From positions 4,588,001-4,652,000 of the forward strand of contig NC_057318.1 in NCBI RefSeq assembly GCF_000687475.1: a DNA stretch of 64,000 bases, in the 5' to 3' direction. Origin of the DNA: Ustilaginoidea virens. Lineage: Eukaryota; Ascomycota; Sordariomycetes; Hypocreales; Clavicipitaceae. Each line of letters begins with the position of its first letter. The stretch's first letter is position 1. Positions 21,838 to 32,217 of the stretch are shown one piece after another. The notes below the pieces were generated by a model. The model was not told the DNA's origin. It saw only the letters and a program-made list of their open reading frames with translations, and did no database searches. The translations under genes and the position numbers were made by a program.

Positions 21838-23700
21838 TCACCATGTCTCAGCAATATATTGTCCGGCGTCCTTCTTTAGTTGCCAGAAATTCTTGGCCTC
21901 GTCTCGCTCCAAATTTCCCTTGATCATGGCGACATCAACAAGAGCATCCGTAACGCCTTCACCCATGCCCTTGGAGCTGCCGCAAACAAAAATGCGGCCG
22001 TCTACCGTGTTGGCAATGTACCACACGAGATCGGCCTGGTTTCGCACCTCCTCTTGAACATAGCGGCCTTCGCCTCGACGGCTCTCCACAACGCGCTTGA
22101 CTTCGTCTTCATGAACCCCCCACTCGCCGCTATATATCTCGTCAACCAGCGAGTCGCGAATACCCTGCAGAACCCAGACCTTGTTGGCACAGTTGGCTTG
22201 CTTCAGCCGACGCTGAACAAAGCCACGGAAAGGAGCGATGCCGACGCCGGCGCCAATGAGCAGCATGGGGCCGTCCGAGTTGAATTGCGCGGCCAGCGGA
22301 TTGGCCATGAGACCCTTGAACATGGGAATGTAGAATTCTGCCGACTTTTCGCCCGCCTCCTGCGCTGCAATGTAGCGACGAGCCTGCCTTTCAAAGAAAC
22401 CGGAACCCACCCCGGTGCGGCAGCCCTTCCTCCAGTCGTTCGTCTCGTGGACCGTCACGGCGATTTCGATGAGGCGATGCTGTTTCTGATCTCGAATTTG
22501 AAAGGACTCGTGAGGGTCGTTGGAGAGGGAGTAGAAACGAGGCATAAGGGGTTGAAGACAGGAGAGCAGCTCGTCCATGGGCGGGTGGGAGCTAGGAAAC
22601 GCGCTGAGCAGCTGCGAGACTGTAATGTGAGGCCCAGTTCGCAAGTCGCAAAAGGTGCCTTGGCCCTCGGACGAGCACAGAAACATGAGAATCTTCTTCT
22701 CGCTCTCGGCTTCGGCGTGTTCGGCGAGAACTCTGAGAAGGGGTTTGGTTGGCGGGTACGACTGGAGATCGGTGCACCACGTGAGAAGATCGCGTCGCGT
22801 GGTTGCGAGCTCTCTAGGTTTTTCATCGCCCCAGACAGTAGGATACCTTCCTTTGGAGGTGACTAGCAGGACAGGTTTGTCGCGAAGAAACCGAGGCACC
22901 ATCAGTGCATCGAGAACATCCTCAACGGCCAAATCACAGTTGGGAGCCATGACGCCGATGGCGCCACCAACCTTGAACTCCGTCCCGTCCTCGTCAGGGT
23001 AGTCGGTAATGTCAAGGTCGAAATGGTACGTCCGCTTCTCCGCTCCCTCCTTGGTCAACTCTCTGGCAGTATGAATCTTGGCAGGGTGAACATGGTAGGG
23101 AGGATGCGGTTGGACGAATCTCGGCGGCTGGATCGAAGTATCAACAAGGGCCAGCTTTCCATCCCAGTAGGCATTGTCCGACGGCGAATCACTTCCTGCG
23201 ACGGATTCATGATCGGAATCCACAAAAATGCCCGAGTCCTTTGACGAAGCGGAATTGGCAGCCTTTGGAATGGATTTGAAAGCCACCGTCTTTTCTGGAA
23301 CTGGCGCCACCTTGCTCAGCTTTGTCGGAATGTCGCGTATTTTCAGCCCGAGCGATCGAAAAGCGTCATTATCGGGCAGGGAGACTTTTTCGTACGTTAC
23401 GCCAGGAGGGCGGGAGCCCAGCAAGCAACAGCCACCGCCGCAACAACGACCGACAAACTCGGCAGTTGTTTCGCCAGTGATGCGCTGGATGTCACGGCCA
23501 TTTTTCGCAATGAGCCTTGTTGAGGCGCGACGTTGACGGGTCGAACTCGGACTCTGAGGACTCTGAACCGTCGCCTCCTCTTGGTCGTCCGACTCCTCCG
23601 AGTAAATCAGAGATGGTGCTATTGATGGTGTTTCGGGCTCTGATGGAATGCAGTCAGAGCTGGAAGCAACAAAGTTCTTGGTCTGAGACGAGTTGCTCAT
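21838..23700 (-). CDS. CPR/sulfite-reductase-like FAD-NADPH reductase lacking flavodoxin domain
   Basis: Single exon, 620 aa, from the ATG at 23700 (the frame is open further upstream but has no earlier ATG). The C-terminal two thirds are a ferredoxin-NADP reductase module of the diflavin type. RFYS at 388-391 binds FAD, a GVGSGF turn at 430-435 matches the GVCT/GVAS position, GAGVGIAPFRGFVQ at 483-496 is the NADPH pyrophosphate site, and GRIFVCGSSKGM at 568-579 is the nicotinamide part. The last residue is Trp620, as in cytochrome P450 reductase. The N-terminal FMN-binding flavodoxin domain is replaced by about 200 residues of acidic, Ser-rich sequence with a striking CCGGGCC motif at 86-92. 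It may pass electrons to a separate partner or use bound metal; partner unknown. Confidence 0.82.
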   Translation of the reverse strand: MSNSSQTKNFVASSSDCIPSEPETPSIAPSLIYSEESDDQEEATVQSPQSPSSTRQRRASTRLIAKNGRDIQRITGETTAEFVGRCCGGGCCLLGSRPPGVTYEKVSLPDNDAFRSLGLKIRDIPTKLSKVAPVPEKTVAFKSIPKAANSASSKDSGIFVDSDHESVAGSDSPSDNAYWDGKLALVDTSIQPPRFVQPHPPYHVHPAKIHTARELTKEGAEKRTYHFDLDITDYPDEDGTEFKVGGAIGVMAPNCDLAVEDVLDALMVPRFLRDKPVLLVTSKGRYPTVWGDEKPRELATTRRDLLTWCTDLQSYPPTKPLLRVLAEHAEAESEKKILMFLCSSEGQGTFCDLRTGPHITVSQLLSAFPSSHPPMDELLSCLQPLMPRFYSLSNDPHESFQIRDQKQHRLIEIAVTVHETNDWRKGCRTGVGSGFFERQARRYIAAQEAGEKSAEFYIPMFKGLMANPLAAQFNSDGPMLLIGAGVGIAPFRGFVQRRLKQANCANKVWVLQGIRDSLVDEIYSGEWGVHEDEVKRVVESRRGEGRYVQEEVRNQADLVWYIANTVDGRIFVCGSSKGMGEGVTDALVDVAMIKGNLERDEAKNFWQLKKDAGQYIAETW

Positions 23701-26700
23701 CTTGACGGAAAAGAGGAAAAGAAAGAGGCGCAAGGCAATGTCGACCGGATCGATGGAGGCGAAATGTTCCAACACTCCGCTCCGTTAACTGCTGAAGTGG
23801 GCGAGCGTGACGAGACAAATGGAATTTAGTACGGCAGTCTATCGCGTATGCCCATGACGGTCGAGAAGGGTGGACAAAAAAAAAAAAAAAAAGAGTGCAA
23901 AGGTGCAGTCGAGGTCCCTAAAGTCACAGTGTCACGCGGTAGTCCAGCATGAGGAAGGATTCTGCGAGGATTCTGCAGACTATGCCAAACTATAGGAGGT
24001 TGATTTTAAGTCGGGTGTGAGAAAGACCGGGCAGATATCAAGTTAGGGCGCGGACGTGGAAGAGTTGGAAGAAAGATTAAAGAATACAGTGGCGGTGGCG
24101 GTGGTGGACGTGGTGGTGGTAGTGGGGGGGTGTGATGGGGTGGGGGTGTGTGTTTGGTTTGCCAAGCATATGCTCCGGAGTACGGAGTACGTTGTCAATC
24201 GATGACCTGACCACGGGGAGATATGACATGTGCAGCAGCAAGTTGGCCCTTTGGCCAAGGAAAAGACGCGCCGGGGACCAAGTGGGTCCAGCTGCAAAGC
24301 AAATGTGTCAGGTGGTACCGGGGTTCACTGGTTATCAATCAGGCACAAAAGACAAAGCGGCGACATATAGAGGGGGGCTCCACTCCGCGCAGCCCATGAG
24401 CAGGTGCTAAAAACAAGGTACCTTGGTACCTTCTAAGGGATATTTCGGGTAGAGAGTATGAGGGCGGATCTACAGACGTGTCCAGTACGGGAATGCAGGG
24501 CACCAATTCAGAACAATAACTGTGAGCCTGACGGAGCGATGAGCAAGTAACCAACGCGATGCACAGAGCACTCGGTAAGTGATGCCGGATCTGTGAGGTA
24601 GTCCGCAGTTCCGTGCCGCAGTGCCTGCAGTGCAGCACGTCGTACCGGGAAACCTTGTGGGTCGGCCCCCTTGCGATTGGCTTATCAATCAGTCCCTAGG
24701 CTTGTTGTTCCCGGTACTCGGTACCTGCGGGTTTATGTCATGCTTCTTTGTTCCCTCAGCCCTGAGCCCTCCCTCTTCCGCGCCATCAAGGGTGATTATT
24801 GATAATTTCTTCTCCCCCCCTCCTCCTCCTCCTCCCCCCCCCCCCCCCCCCCTCGTCGAGTTTGGTATGTAGCATCCAAGGTGCCCCTTTACGGGTTTGC
24901 AGTGGAAATGTATGTTGGCTCGTAGACAGCAAAGCCTCTGTCGTGCGTTCCAGGGAACCAGTCCGGCCTCCCCGATCTCGGATGCGCCGATAATCGGCAC
25001 GGCTGCTTCCACGTCCGTTCTTTCCTTGCTGCTCCGCTTCTCCCTTTTGCGAGGAGGAAGAAGGGGTGAGCATTGGGCATGATTGGCTCGCCCGTTTCGC
25101 CCGACTTTAGGCTTCAGACTCCAGACTCCCGGACTCTGCAAAGTAATCTGCAACTTGCCGGATGCGTGTGCAGTGAATGCCTTTCGGCAGGGCTGCAGAG
25201 CCAAGGTCGTCTGCAGACAATTTCTCGTGGTCGAGCGTTTCCAGAATCCGAATCATTTCCGCTTCATTCAGCCGCAACCTTCTTAGGAGGGGGGTTGCTA
25301 CATGTCTCACCCTTTTCGTCAGATTATCTTATCAATCACTCAGTCGCTGCTTACAGTCACCGTTGTAAGCCGGGGCCTCGGAGACCCCCGACTGCTAGCC
25401 CTGGCTCCTGATGGGTTTTCCTCTCATCGTCTCTCATCGTTGTTTCTCCCGAGCCCGTGCATAACATGGACAAGGGTCACAGGCACCACGGATCAAGTCC
25501 ATTTTGACCCAGTCATATTCGCCATGTCTCCGGAGGAGAGCTTCAGAATGACACGGCGTCAACCTCTCCAGAAACACTCACGTGCTAATACGTGGTGGAA
25601 CGACGCCCTCGAGGGACGGCGCCCCGGGGGCAGAATCTGCGTCCAGAACTTGACTGTCATATCTTCATACCATTTTCCTCCTGGGTTCTGCATCACACAC
25701 ATCTCAAGAGCCCGCCACGGCGAGCGACCAGGTTTCCTGCTCAGGCATACAGGGTATGCATTAGGGCACGCCGATGCCGCCACCATCTTCGGACTGGCTA
25801 GTTTACGAGACTGTAACTGAGCAAAGATTTCATTGTCATATTTCGCTTGATTCGCATGTTGGTCCATGTAATTTCGGACGTGGCCACGTCATAACTAATG
25901 CTGACTGTTAGGACCATCGACAGTTTTGATGGCTTTTGCAGATGATATATCATCCAGGACTGCTGGCTGGCCGCTCTAGAGCGACGTCAAATGCAAATAC
26001 TAATACCAATGATATTGCCAGGAAATAGTAGGCCATTGATTAATCTTCTCATTTCTCATTGCCAAAAAGAAATCAAATCCCCACGAGGCATGAAGCCAGG
26101 AGTGAGCTCGCTACGAGAATTTCGAATTTTGAGCTGCTTGGCAAGGCGCATCAGTCAGGGGTATGGGGATCGCAGATAACTAGCTAGGGAACCAACAACC
26201 CCCCCCCTTGCCCCCCGAGAAAAAAAAAAAGCAAGTATTGAAACACTACGTCCCGTGCGGACTTCTCGCCGTTCACTCAATTTTACGAGGCCTTTTAGCC
26301 TGACCTGCTCGAGTCGAAGGTAGATCCGACCGAGTTCGCCACATGAACTGAGAAGCATCATCATACGGATCACAAGAGTGCTGGCCCGCCCCCCCAAAGC
26401 GAACGTATTCATTCCTATGCAAGAGCAAGGGTCACGAGCAAAAGGCAGGAGCAAAGGATACAGTACTCTGCGCCTTTGTCAAGAGTCATTCATGCATGTA
26501 TTTTTTTTCGATATCCGTCTGTCTACCTGCCGTGCTTTTGCATTAGGTACCTTTAAAACCGTAGTTCGGGATGGAAACACATTCGTAAATATCTACTCGT
26601 TATTCATGACTGTTTTCGCTCTACTACCCAAGTTAGTATTCCCTCTTCGTGCTAGCCGCACGGCAAGGACAACATTGAAATGCAAGGCTGGAGACTACCT

Positions 26701-27281
26701 AGAATCTTCGCGGCCCTGGCCAGGCCCGATCGGCAAAAAAAGTCTTGAAATTCGGGTGCTTTGGTCGCAAAGTTCCACGCCTGAACATCCTTGAAGCACC
26801 CTTCCGACAATTTCGGATCGTGCCTGAATCTTGTAGGCGGGAAACAATGCAATCAACATGTCGCAAATGCAGAGCATACATAGCAAAACAGCTTCCACGT
26901 TTCTCAGTTCCGCAATGTCGTCGGTCACATCCTTTTTGTCAACGGAGCTGTGCGGTGCAATATCTCTTCACTTGGCTAAACACCCCATAAGCAAGTTACA
27001 TACACGATTATGCCAAATCCGAAACGCCCGGTCGCCCTGGTAAAACCATCCGGTCAAAAGTAAATGTAAGAACCAAAACAAGAAATTTCAGACAAATAAA
27101 GCACAAAAGCGTTGAGCCAAAGACAGCCCTTCATGAACCTGGAGTCGTAGCGGTGCAGTGACAATCCTTTGCTGACCACCGAAGCAGCAAATTCGAACAA
27201 GGCTAAAACGGAAGGGGGGGGGGGGGGGTTCTCATGACCAGTTTTGCAGCCGACAGAGCTGTATTCATCGACATTGTCATT
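23701..27281. other. 3.6-kb gene-poor region
   Basis: No supportable gene on either strand. It contains A and G/T homopolymer-rich stretches (23877-23892, 24061-24155), a C-rich tract (24813-24854), a G run (27216-27229) and the words CCGGAGTACGGAGTAC (24175-24190) and GGTACCTTGGTACC (24417-24430). The part from about 25850 to 27200 is visibly AT-richer than the rest of the window. Frames at 25302-25820 (+) and 25559-25867 (-) were inspected and not recognised. Confidence 0.5.
24813..24854. repeat. polypyrimidine C-rich tract
   Basis: C7, then (TCC)n, then an uninterrupted run of about 19 C. Likely unstable and hard to sequence; the exact length may be wrong. Confidence 0.9.
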
Positions 27282-28482
27282 TTACGACTTGTAGCGCTGA
27301 TACTCTCCGGCGACCAAACAATGATCACGTTCGAATGGTTCTGTTCATCGATTCTCTCAGTCACTTTGCTCAGAAATCGTGTCATCGTCAATATCAAGTT
27401 TACTTACCCAGGGTCAGCTGAAACTTGGGCTTGATGGACTCAGCGCGCATCTTCTGAACTTCATTGGCAAACACCTCAGCAGGAGGAGCCGTGCTGTCAA
27501 TGCAGTTGGCCTTGATTGAAATAAGGATGCCACCTCCGACTTTGAGGAACCAGTTGGCATTCATGGCGACAATTCGTGCTTGGTCAGGTTGAGCAACGTC
27601 GGCAAAGATGACGTCAACCATGGGAACAATCATACGGTAACGAGCGGGTTGACGGGCATCCTCCACAATGGGAACAACATTGGTCCGCCTGGAGGCCATG
27701 TTGATGAGGTCGCGGCCAGATCGGTGGGAGAATTCGACGGCGTAGACGTATCCGGTAGGGCCAACCAGGTCGGCAACGTGAGAGACCGAAGTGCCTGAAG
27801 CACCGCCGAGGTAGAGAACACGGGAGCCCGGCCTCATGTAGATGTCGTCGGCGCCACCAGCGATGGCGGCGCAGAGCTTGCTTCGGAAGGGATTCCACAT
27901 CCGATACTCGACCTTGGTCGTTGACGTGGTACCGTCATCATTTTGAATGGTTTCGTCTACCGAGATGCGCTTTTCGCCGTAAACCGACTCACCGGGCGTC
28001 AGGTTTCGGGTAGCGATGCCATCTTCCTTGCCACCGCGCACGACGAAAACACCAGGATGACGGTGAGGCTCCTGAAGGGGGACATTTTGAATGAGTCTTT
28101 GCCCAACGAGGTGTAGTAGACACTGCGCTGCAATAGAACCGAACGGGAAAACTTACGATGATAACCTTGGCACCGCCCCTCTGGCCAGGCTTGCCGCCTC
28201 CACGACCACCACCGCGACCTCCACGAGGACCTCCACGGCCGCCGCGGCCGCCAAAGGCACCTCTGGCACCTCCTCGCGCACCCCCTGTATTCCGAATTAG
28301 TCTCTCGAGCCATAGTAGCCGAAGCTCTGATTTTTCGGGAGAGGGATAACCGTACCACGGCCTCCGCCCCGAGCACCGCCTCGGCCACCGCGATCACCGC
28401 CGCCGAATCCTCCTCGACCACCGCCTCGACCACCTCGCATGCCGCCGCCGCCGCGGGGAGCTCCTCGAGCACCGAAAGCCAT
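27282..28482 (-). CDS. NOP1: fibrillarin, rRNA 2'-O-methyltransferase
   Basis: Catalytic subunit of box C/D snoRNPs in the nucleolus; methylates rRNA 2'-hydroxyls. Exons are 28482-28356, 28284-28157, 28071-27408 and 27340-27282; 325 aa. Residues 1-80 form the glycine-arginine-rich domain (repeated RGG and GGxRGG). The methyltransferase part starts at [20 protein letters not shown], read across intron 2, then [18 protein letters not shown], the SAM loop [15 protein letters not shown], and [13 protein letters not shown]. The last 59-nt exon completes the C-terminus ([20 protein letters not shown]). All junctions restore family sequence. The gene is divergent from ribosomal protein L17, sharing one promoter region. 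Confidence 0.96.
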
Positions 28483-29198
28483 TGAAAGAGAGATTGTAGT
28501 CGAGAACAGACGACTTGCAGACGAGTTTCTGACCCAAAATTTTAGGCAGTTTTGTTTTTATCAAATCTCAGCGATTGTTGCAGAACTTGCCGCTGGCGTG
28601 GCCGTCGTGATCTGACTTTTGCAGCAGCCTTTTCGAGACGTTCAAAGAAATTTTCTGAGCATTCAAGAAACTTTGGGACTCTGGAGGCTTAATTTTTTTG
28701 GGGCACAACTCCACTTATCTTCCTTTCCTAGCTAGCGCCAAGCAGAAGAGGGTATTGAAGATCCGATGTTGTTCCGTTACGTGACAAGGAATCTGCCTAT
28801 CTGGTCACGTGCTGAAGCGAGAGCACACAGTGAAGCGTCAAGATGGGCCTGTCAAACAGCCCAGGATGAAAACATTCAAAACAAAAACCGTTTTTCAGTG
28901 GCATTAAAAAGAAAAAAAGAAAAAAAAGGTCTGCAAATCTCTTTATAAAAAAAAAAAAAACGTCTCTCTTTCCATGCAATATTTTTGCGAATTTGGCGAG
29001 AACCCATTGTAGTGCACCAAGTTTCGCTGCAGGCCCATTTTGCCATTTCTTCTAGGGGAGGGCAGCCGAGCCCTAACACTTGCCTGAAATAGCAAGCGAG
29101 CTTTGTACCCCAGCCAGACCCGCGGCAAAAGTCTGAATTTCTCAACTTCAGCTCGCGAACCCACGTCGTCGAATCAGTCACCACATCCAAGGTTCAAG
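28483..29198. promoter_or_regulatory. shared divergent promoter, fibrillarin and uL22/L17
   Basis: 716 bp between the two start codons. A TCACGTG E-box core is at 28805-28811, preceded by GTTACGTGAC at 28777-28786. A CCCTAA telomere-like word, the type bound by Tbf1, is at 29071-29076. In Candida and related fungi, Cbf1 (CACGTG) and Tbf1 control ribosomal protein genes, so these sites are plausible controls. Binding here is inferred, not shown. Poly-A/T stretches at 28911-28927 and 28949-28960 could exclude nucleosomes. Confidence 0.5.
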
Positions 29199-30291
29199 AT
29201 GGTAAGTTGTGTTCTTCAATTGACGAATCTTCTCAAAAAGAAAATAGACGGAGACGCCTTTCAAATACTACAATCCCTTCTTCGACTCGGTTGCCCCCAA
29301 GGTCCCGTCCGTCAGGAATGCGCAAGAGAAGATTTGACGACATGTCAACTGACACTCCGTTTGCCTTGACGATAGGTTCGATACGCCGCGACCGAAATCC
29401 AGCCCTCCAAGTCGGCCCGCGCCCGCGGTGCCTACTTGCGAGTCTCCTTCAAGAACACTCGCGAGACGGCCCAGGCGATCAACGGCTGGAAGTTGCAGCG
29501 TGCTGTTGCCTTCCTCGAAAACGTCAAGGAGCACAAGGAGGCTGTTCCCATGCGACGATATGCCGGCGGCACCGGTCGCTGCGCTCAGGGTACGAACCTC
29601 CGACTCGGGCTACTATTGCTCGTCTTGCTCGTCATGAACGAAAGAGAATCGACCTACATGCGGAAAACAGTCCAATCGACTCCGAGAGACGACGCGACCA
29701 CATCAGTTGGCTCTCGGAACGTTGGGCGACGCGTGCTCGATGAAGCTCTTTCTTGATAGACATGATGGATGGGGAATCTTTGGCTAACAAGACCGGTTTC
29801 TCTTTAGGCAAGCAGTTCGGTGTGTCGAAAGCTAGATGGCCCGTCAAGTCAGCCCAGTATCTTCTGGACTTGCTCAAGAACGCCGAGTCGAACGCTGATG
29901 CCAAGGGCCTCGACACCGGCGCTCTGGTTGTCAAGCACATCCAAGTTAACCAGGCTCCTAAGCAACGCCGCCGAACATACCGTGCCCACGGTCGTGTACG
30001 TTTGCTTCCTCTTTTCTTCATCTTATTTTGTCTTTGATCATGCTCCACATGGCGAAAACATGCTTTCGAACCGGACTGGCGGATTTGCCTCTCATGGAAA
30101 AGAGATGAATGAGTTCTAATGCTAGAAATTAGATAAACCCGTACATGTCAAACCCCTGCCACATCGAGCTCATCCTGACCGAAGGCGATGAGGTTGTCCA
30201 GAAGTCTAGCGAGGTTGTTGGTCGTGAGGAGATCCACCTCAACTCGAGGCAGCGTGGTGCTCGTCTCCGCAAAGCCATCACTGCTGCGTAA
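29199..30291 (+). CDS. RPL17: 60S ribosomal protein uL22 (L17)
   Basis: Large-subunit protein lining the peptide exit tunnel. Exons are 29199-29201 (the ATG alone), 29376-29589, 29808-29995 and 30133-30291; 187 aa, the family length. The first exon is only the start codon, followed directly by GTAAGT. The joined protein begins [19 protein letters not shown] and continues [55 protein letters not shown] and [13 protein letters not shown]. Introns are 174, 218 and 137 bp, longer than elsewhere in this window. I looked for C/D snoRNA boxes in them and found no convincing pair. Coregulation with the divergent fibrillarin gene is likely. Confidence 0.96.
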
Positions 30292-31351
30292 AATTTGTCT
30301 GCAATAGAAAGGCAAGCAGACTGGTTTTGTGTTGGTTGGCAAATGACGACTTCAAGACCTAACAGCATTGGTTGTGTTTTCGGTGGGGAGGCGAATCGCG
30401 GCTCTTCATCTTGTGTGTTTTACCAAGGAGGCGGTAGGAGCATGGATCAAAAGGGAATTTCGCGTGCACGTTTCCTCTTCTTCTCGAAGGGTTCTTGATG
30501 GGGGTTCTTGATGAAATATCAAAAGCATAAGACACGTCACATCAAAATTTACTCAACCAACCTCCTCTGCAGCATGCCCTGTGATTCCATTCCCGAATAG
30601 TCGAGTCCTCTCTTGATTTCTAGTTGCAAATGTTGGCTTTGTTTTTCGCCGGCTACCAAGCTCGTCCTTTTGAGAACTACTTGTAATGTAACCGATATAG
30701 GTGACAGTGCTGTCGTGGCGGCTGTCCTCGGCATGATACCAATATGATTTGGACAGGAAACGACCACGACCACAAGTGCTCTGCGACAGTGCACGTGTCC
30801 TCGATATCAATGTCTGAAAGGTGGTATTTCGATATCGAGAATTTATGCCAATATCCAGTCGATCTGGGGCCCTGTGGAACCGTTTATATTGTCATTCCGC
30901 ACAGTGTCTTTCTAGATGCGTGTAGATGGATTCCATTCGGTACCTTTCGGAGTCATCAAGGTCTCAAAACGTGACACTCGAATTCCTGGACAATCAGGTA
31001 AAGATTGCTGACTACGACAGCAGTGTAGGGTAGTGGATGCTGGATGAATAATGCACAACGAACAAGGTGGGCTCTCCGAAAAAAAAAAAAAAAAACAATG
31101 AAAAAAAAATAAATAAAAAAACACCCGTAAACCACCAGCCAAATGAGACAAGTATGTACAATGATCCTTCCGGGAAAGCGTGGTAACCGACAGCGTCATA
31201 TGAAAAGGGTGGTATTCGTGGTTCTGTGCCTGGCATCACAAGCTCTGCTTTTGCCACTGAATGTCCAAAGTCAAGCTCGTCTGTTACCCAGGGGCCAGCA
31301 CCATCTCGCCTTGTCTTCTCAACACGCCAATCTCGAAATGCTTCGCTTTCA
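30292..31351. other. convergent intergenic region
   Basis: 3' flanks of RPL17 and the DUF3455 gene. Poly-A runs lie at 31079-31094 and 31101-31109. Frames here look spurious and no gene was recognised. Confidence 0.65.
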
Positions 31352-32217
31352 TCATGAGCTGCTGTTGCTGCCTTGCCAGAACCAATACCTGGATTCTCAC
31401 GTCAGCACCGACTTCATTACCTGCTTTTGCGGAGGGGACAGTTTGGCAATTGGTCTGGAATGACGTACACTGCTGCGTATTGGACCTCAAATCTCGAGGG
31501 CATACCCTTGCAACTCGCTGGTGCAGAACCGCCAGCCGTGTCAACGCGATAAACTTCCTTGATGTCCCCGGTCGTGCCGTGTTTGGAAGTGAGTCGAAGC
31601 CAGGCCACGGCCTTCTCGTGAAGCTGGCCCACGGCAGCGGTAGACGGGGCGTTTGAAGAGCTGTTTTTGGCAGCGTGAACTTGACCGATGTCTTGGGCGG
31701 GGGTATCTAGGTTGAAGAACGGTGTTGAGCTGTCCAAAAAATAGTGCACACCAGACTTGGTCATGCCGGTGGGACCGAGTTTCTCAGACTCTTCCAGGTC
31801 AAAGTGAACTGCCATGCCGGGAATTCTGGACAAGATATCGGGGTAAACGGCGGCGACGCAAGTAGCGTTGAAGAGCGTCGCCATGGCACCAGCAGCTTTT
31901 GGAGAAGCCTCTGGGTTATTTGCTTCGCATGTGTAATTCTGCGTTCCGCGCCCGACAGCCACATGGCGTACGGTGAGGCCTCGATCTGGGGAGGGAAGCG
32001 CATTGAGACCTAGGGTGGGCATGCGAGCTCTGGACAGATCACACGAGGGAGCTGAAGCCAGGGTCTTGGCCGCTTGTACCTTGACCGCGACGAGATTGAA
32101 ATATCCGGACAGATTATCCAGGGCATCCACGGGATTGGCCTCGAGAGCCAGGTGAGGTGAAGTGGGCGCAGCCTTGACGGAGACGGCCAGTGCGAAGATG
32201 ACGGTTGCTGGGCGCAT
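31352..32217 (-). CDS. secreted DUF3455 protein
   Basis: Exons are 32217-31469 and 31388-31352, with an 80-bp intron; 261 aa. Residues 1-17 look like a cleavable signal peptide (ATVIFALAVSVKAAPT). Conserved DUF3455 features are GTQNYTCE, the central YPDILSRIPGMAVHFDL-like block and HYFLDSSTPFFNL, then AVAWLRLTSKHG and EVYRVDTAGGSAPASC. The short second exon supplies the expected aromatic end YWFWQGSNSSS; without splicing the end is unlike the family. Two to four cysteines could form disulfides. The family is often labelled malate dehydrogenase in databases, but nothing in the sequence supports that activity. Function unknown. Confidence 0.85.

Noticed and set aside
24813..24854. C-rich tract as a possible CRISPR or structured element
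   Set aside because: A homopolymer-like microsatellite without spacers; the sequence is eukaryotic.
25302..25867. Opposed frames in the gene-poor region (172 codons + / 102 codons -)
   Set aside because: Neither product is recognised, and neither extends by splicing.
29202..29807. Possible intronic box C/D snoRNA in the L17 gene
   Set aside because: Only one loose C-box-like ATGATGG occurs, with no paired D box (CTGA) at the right distance.
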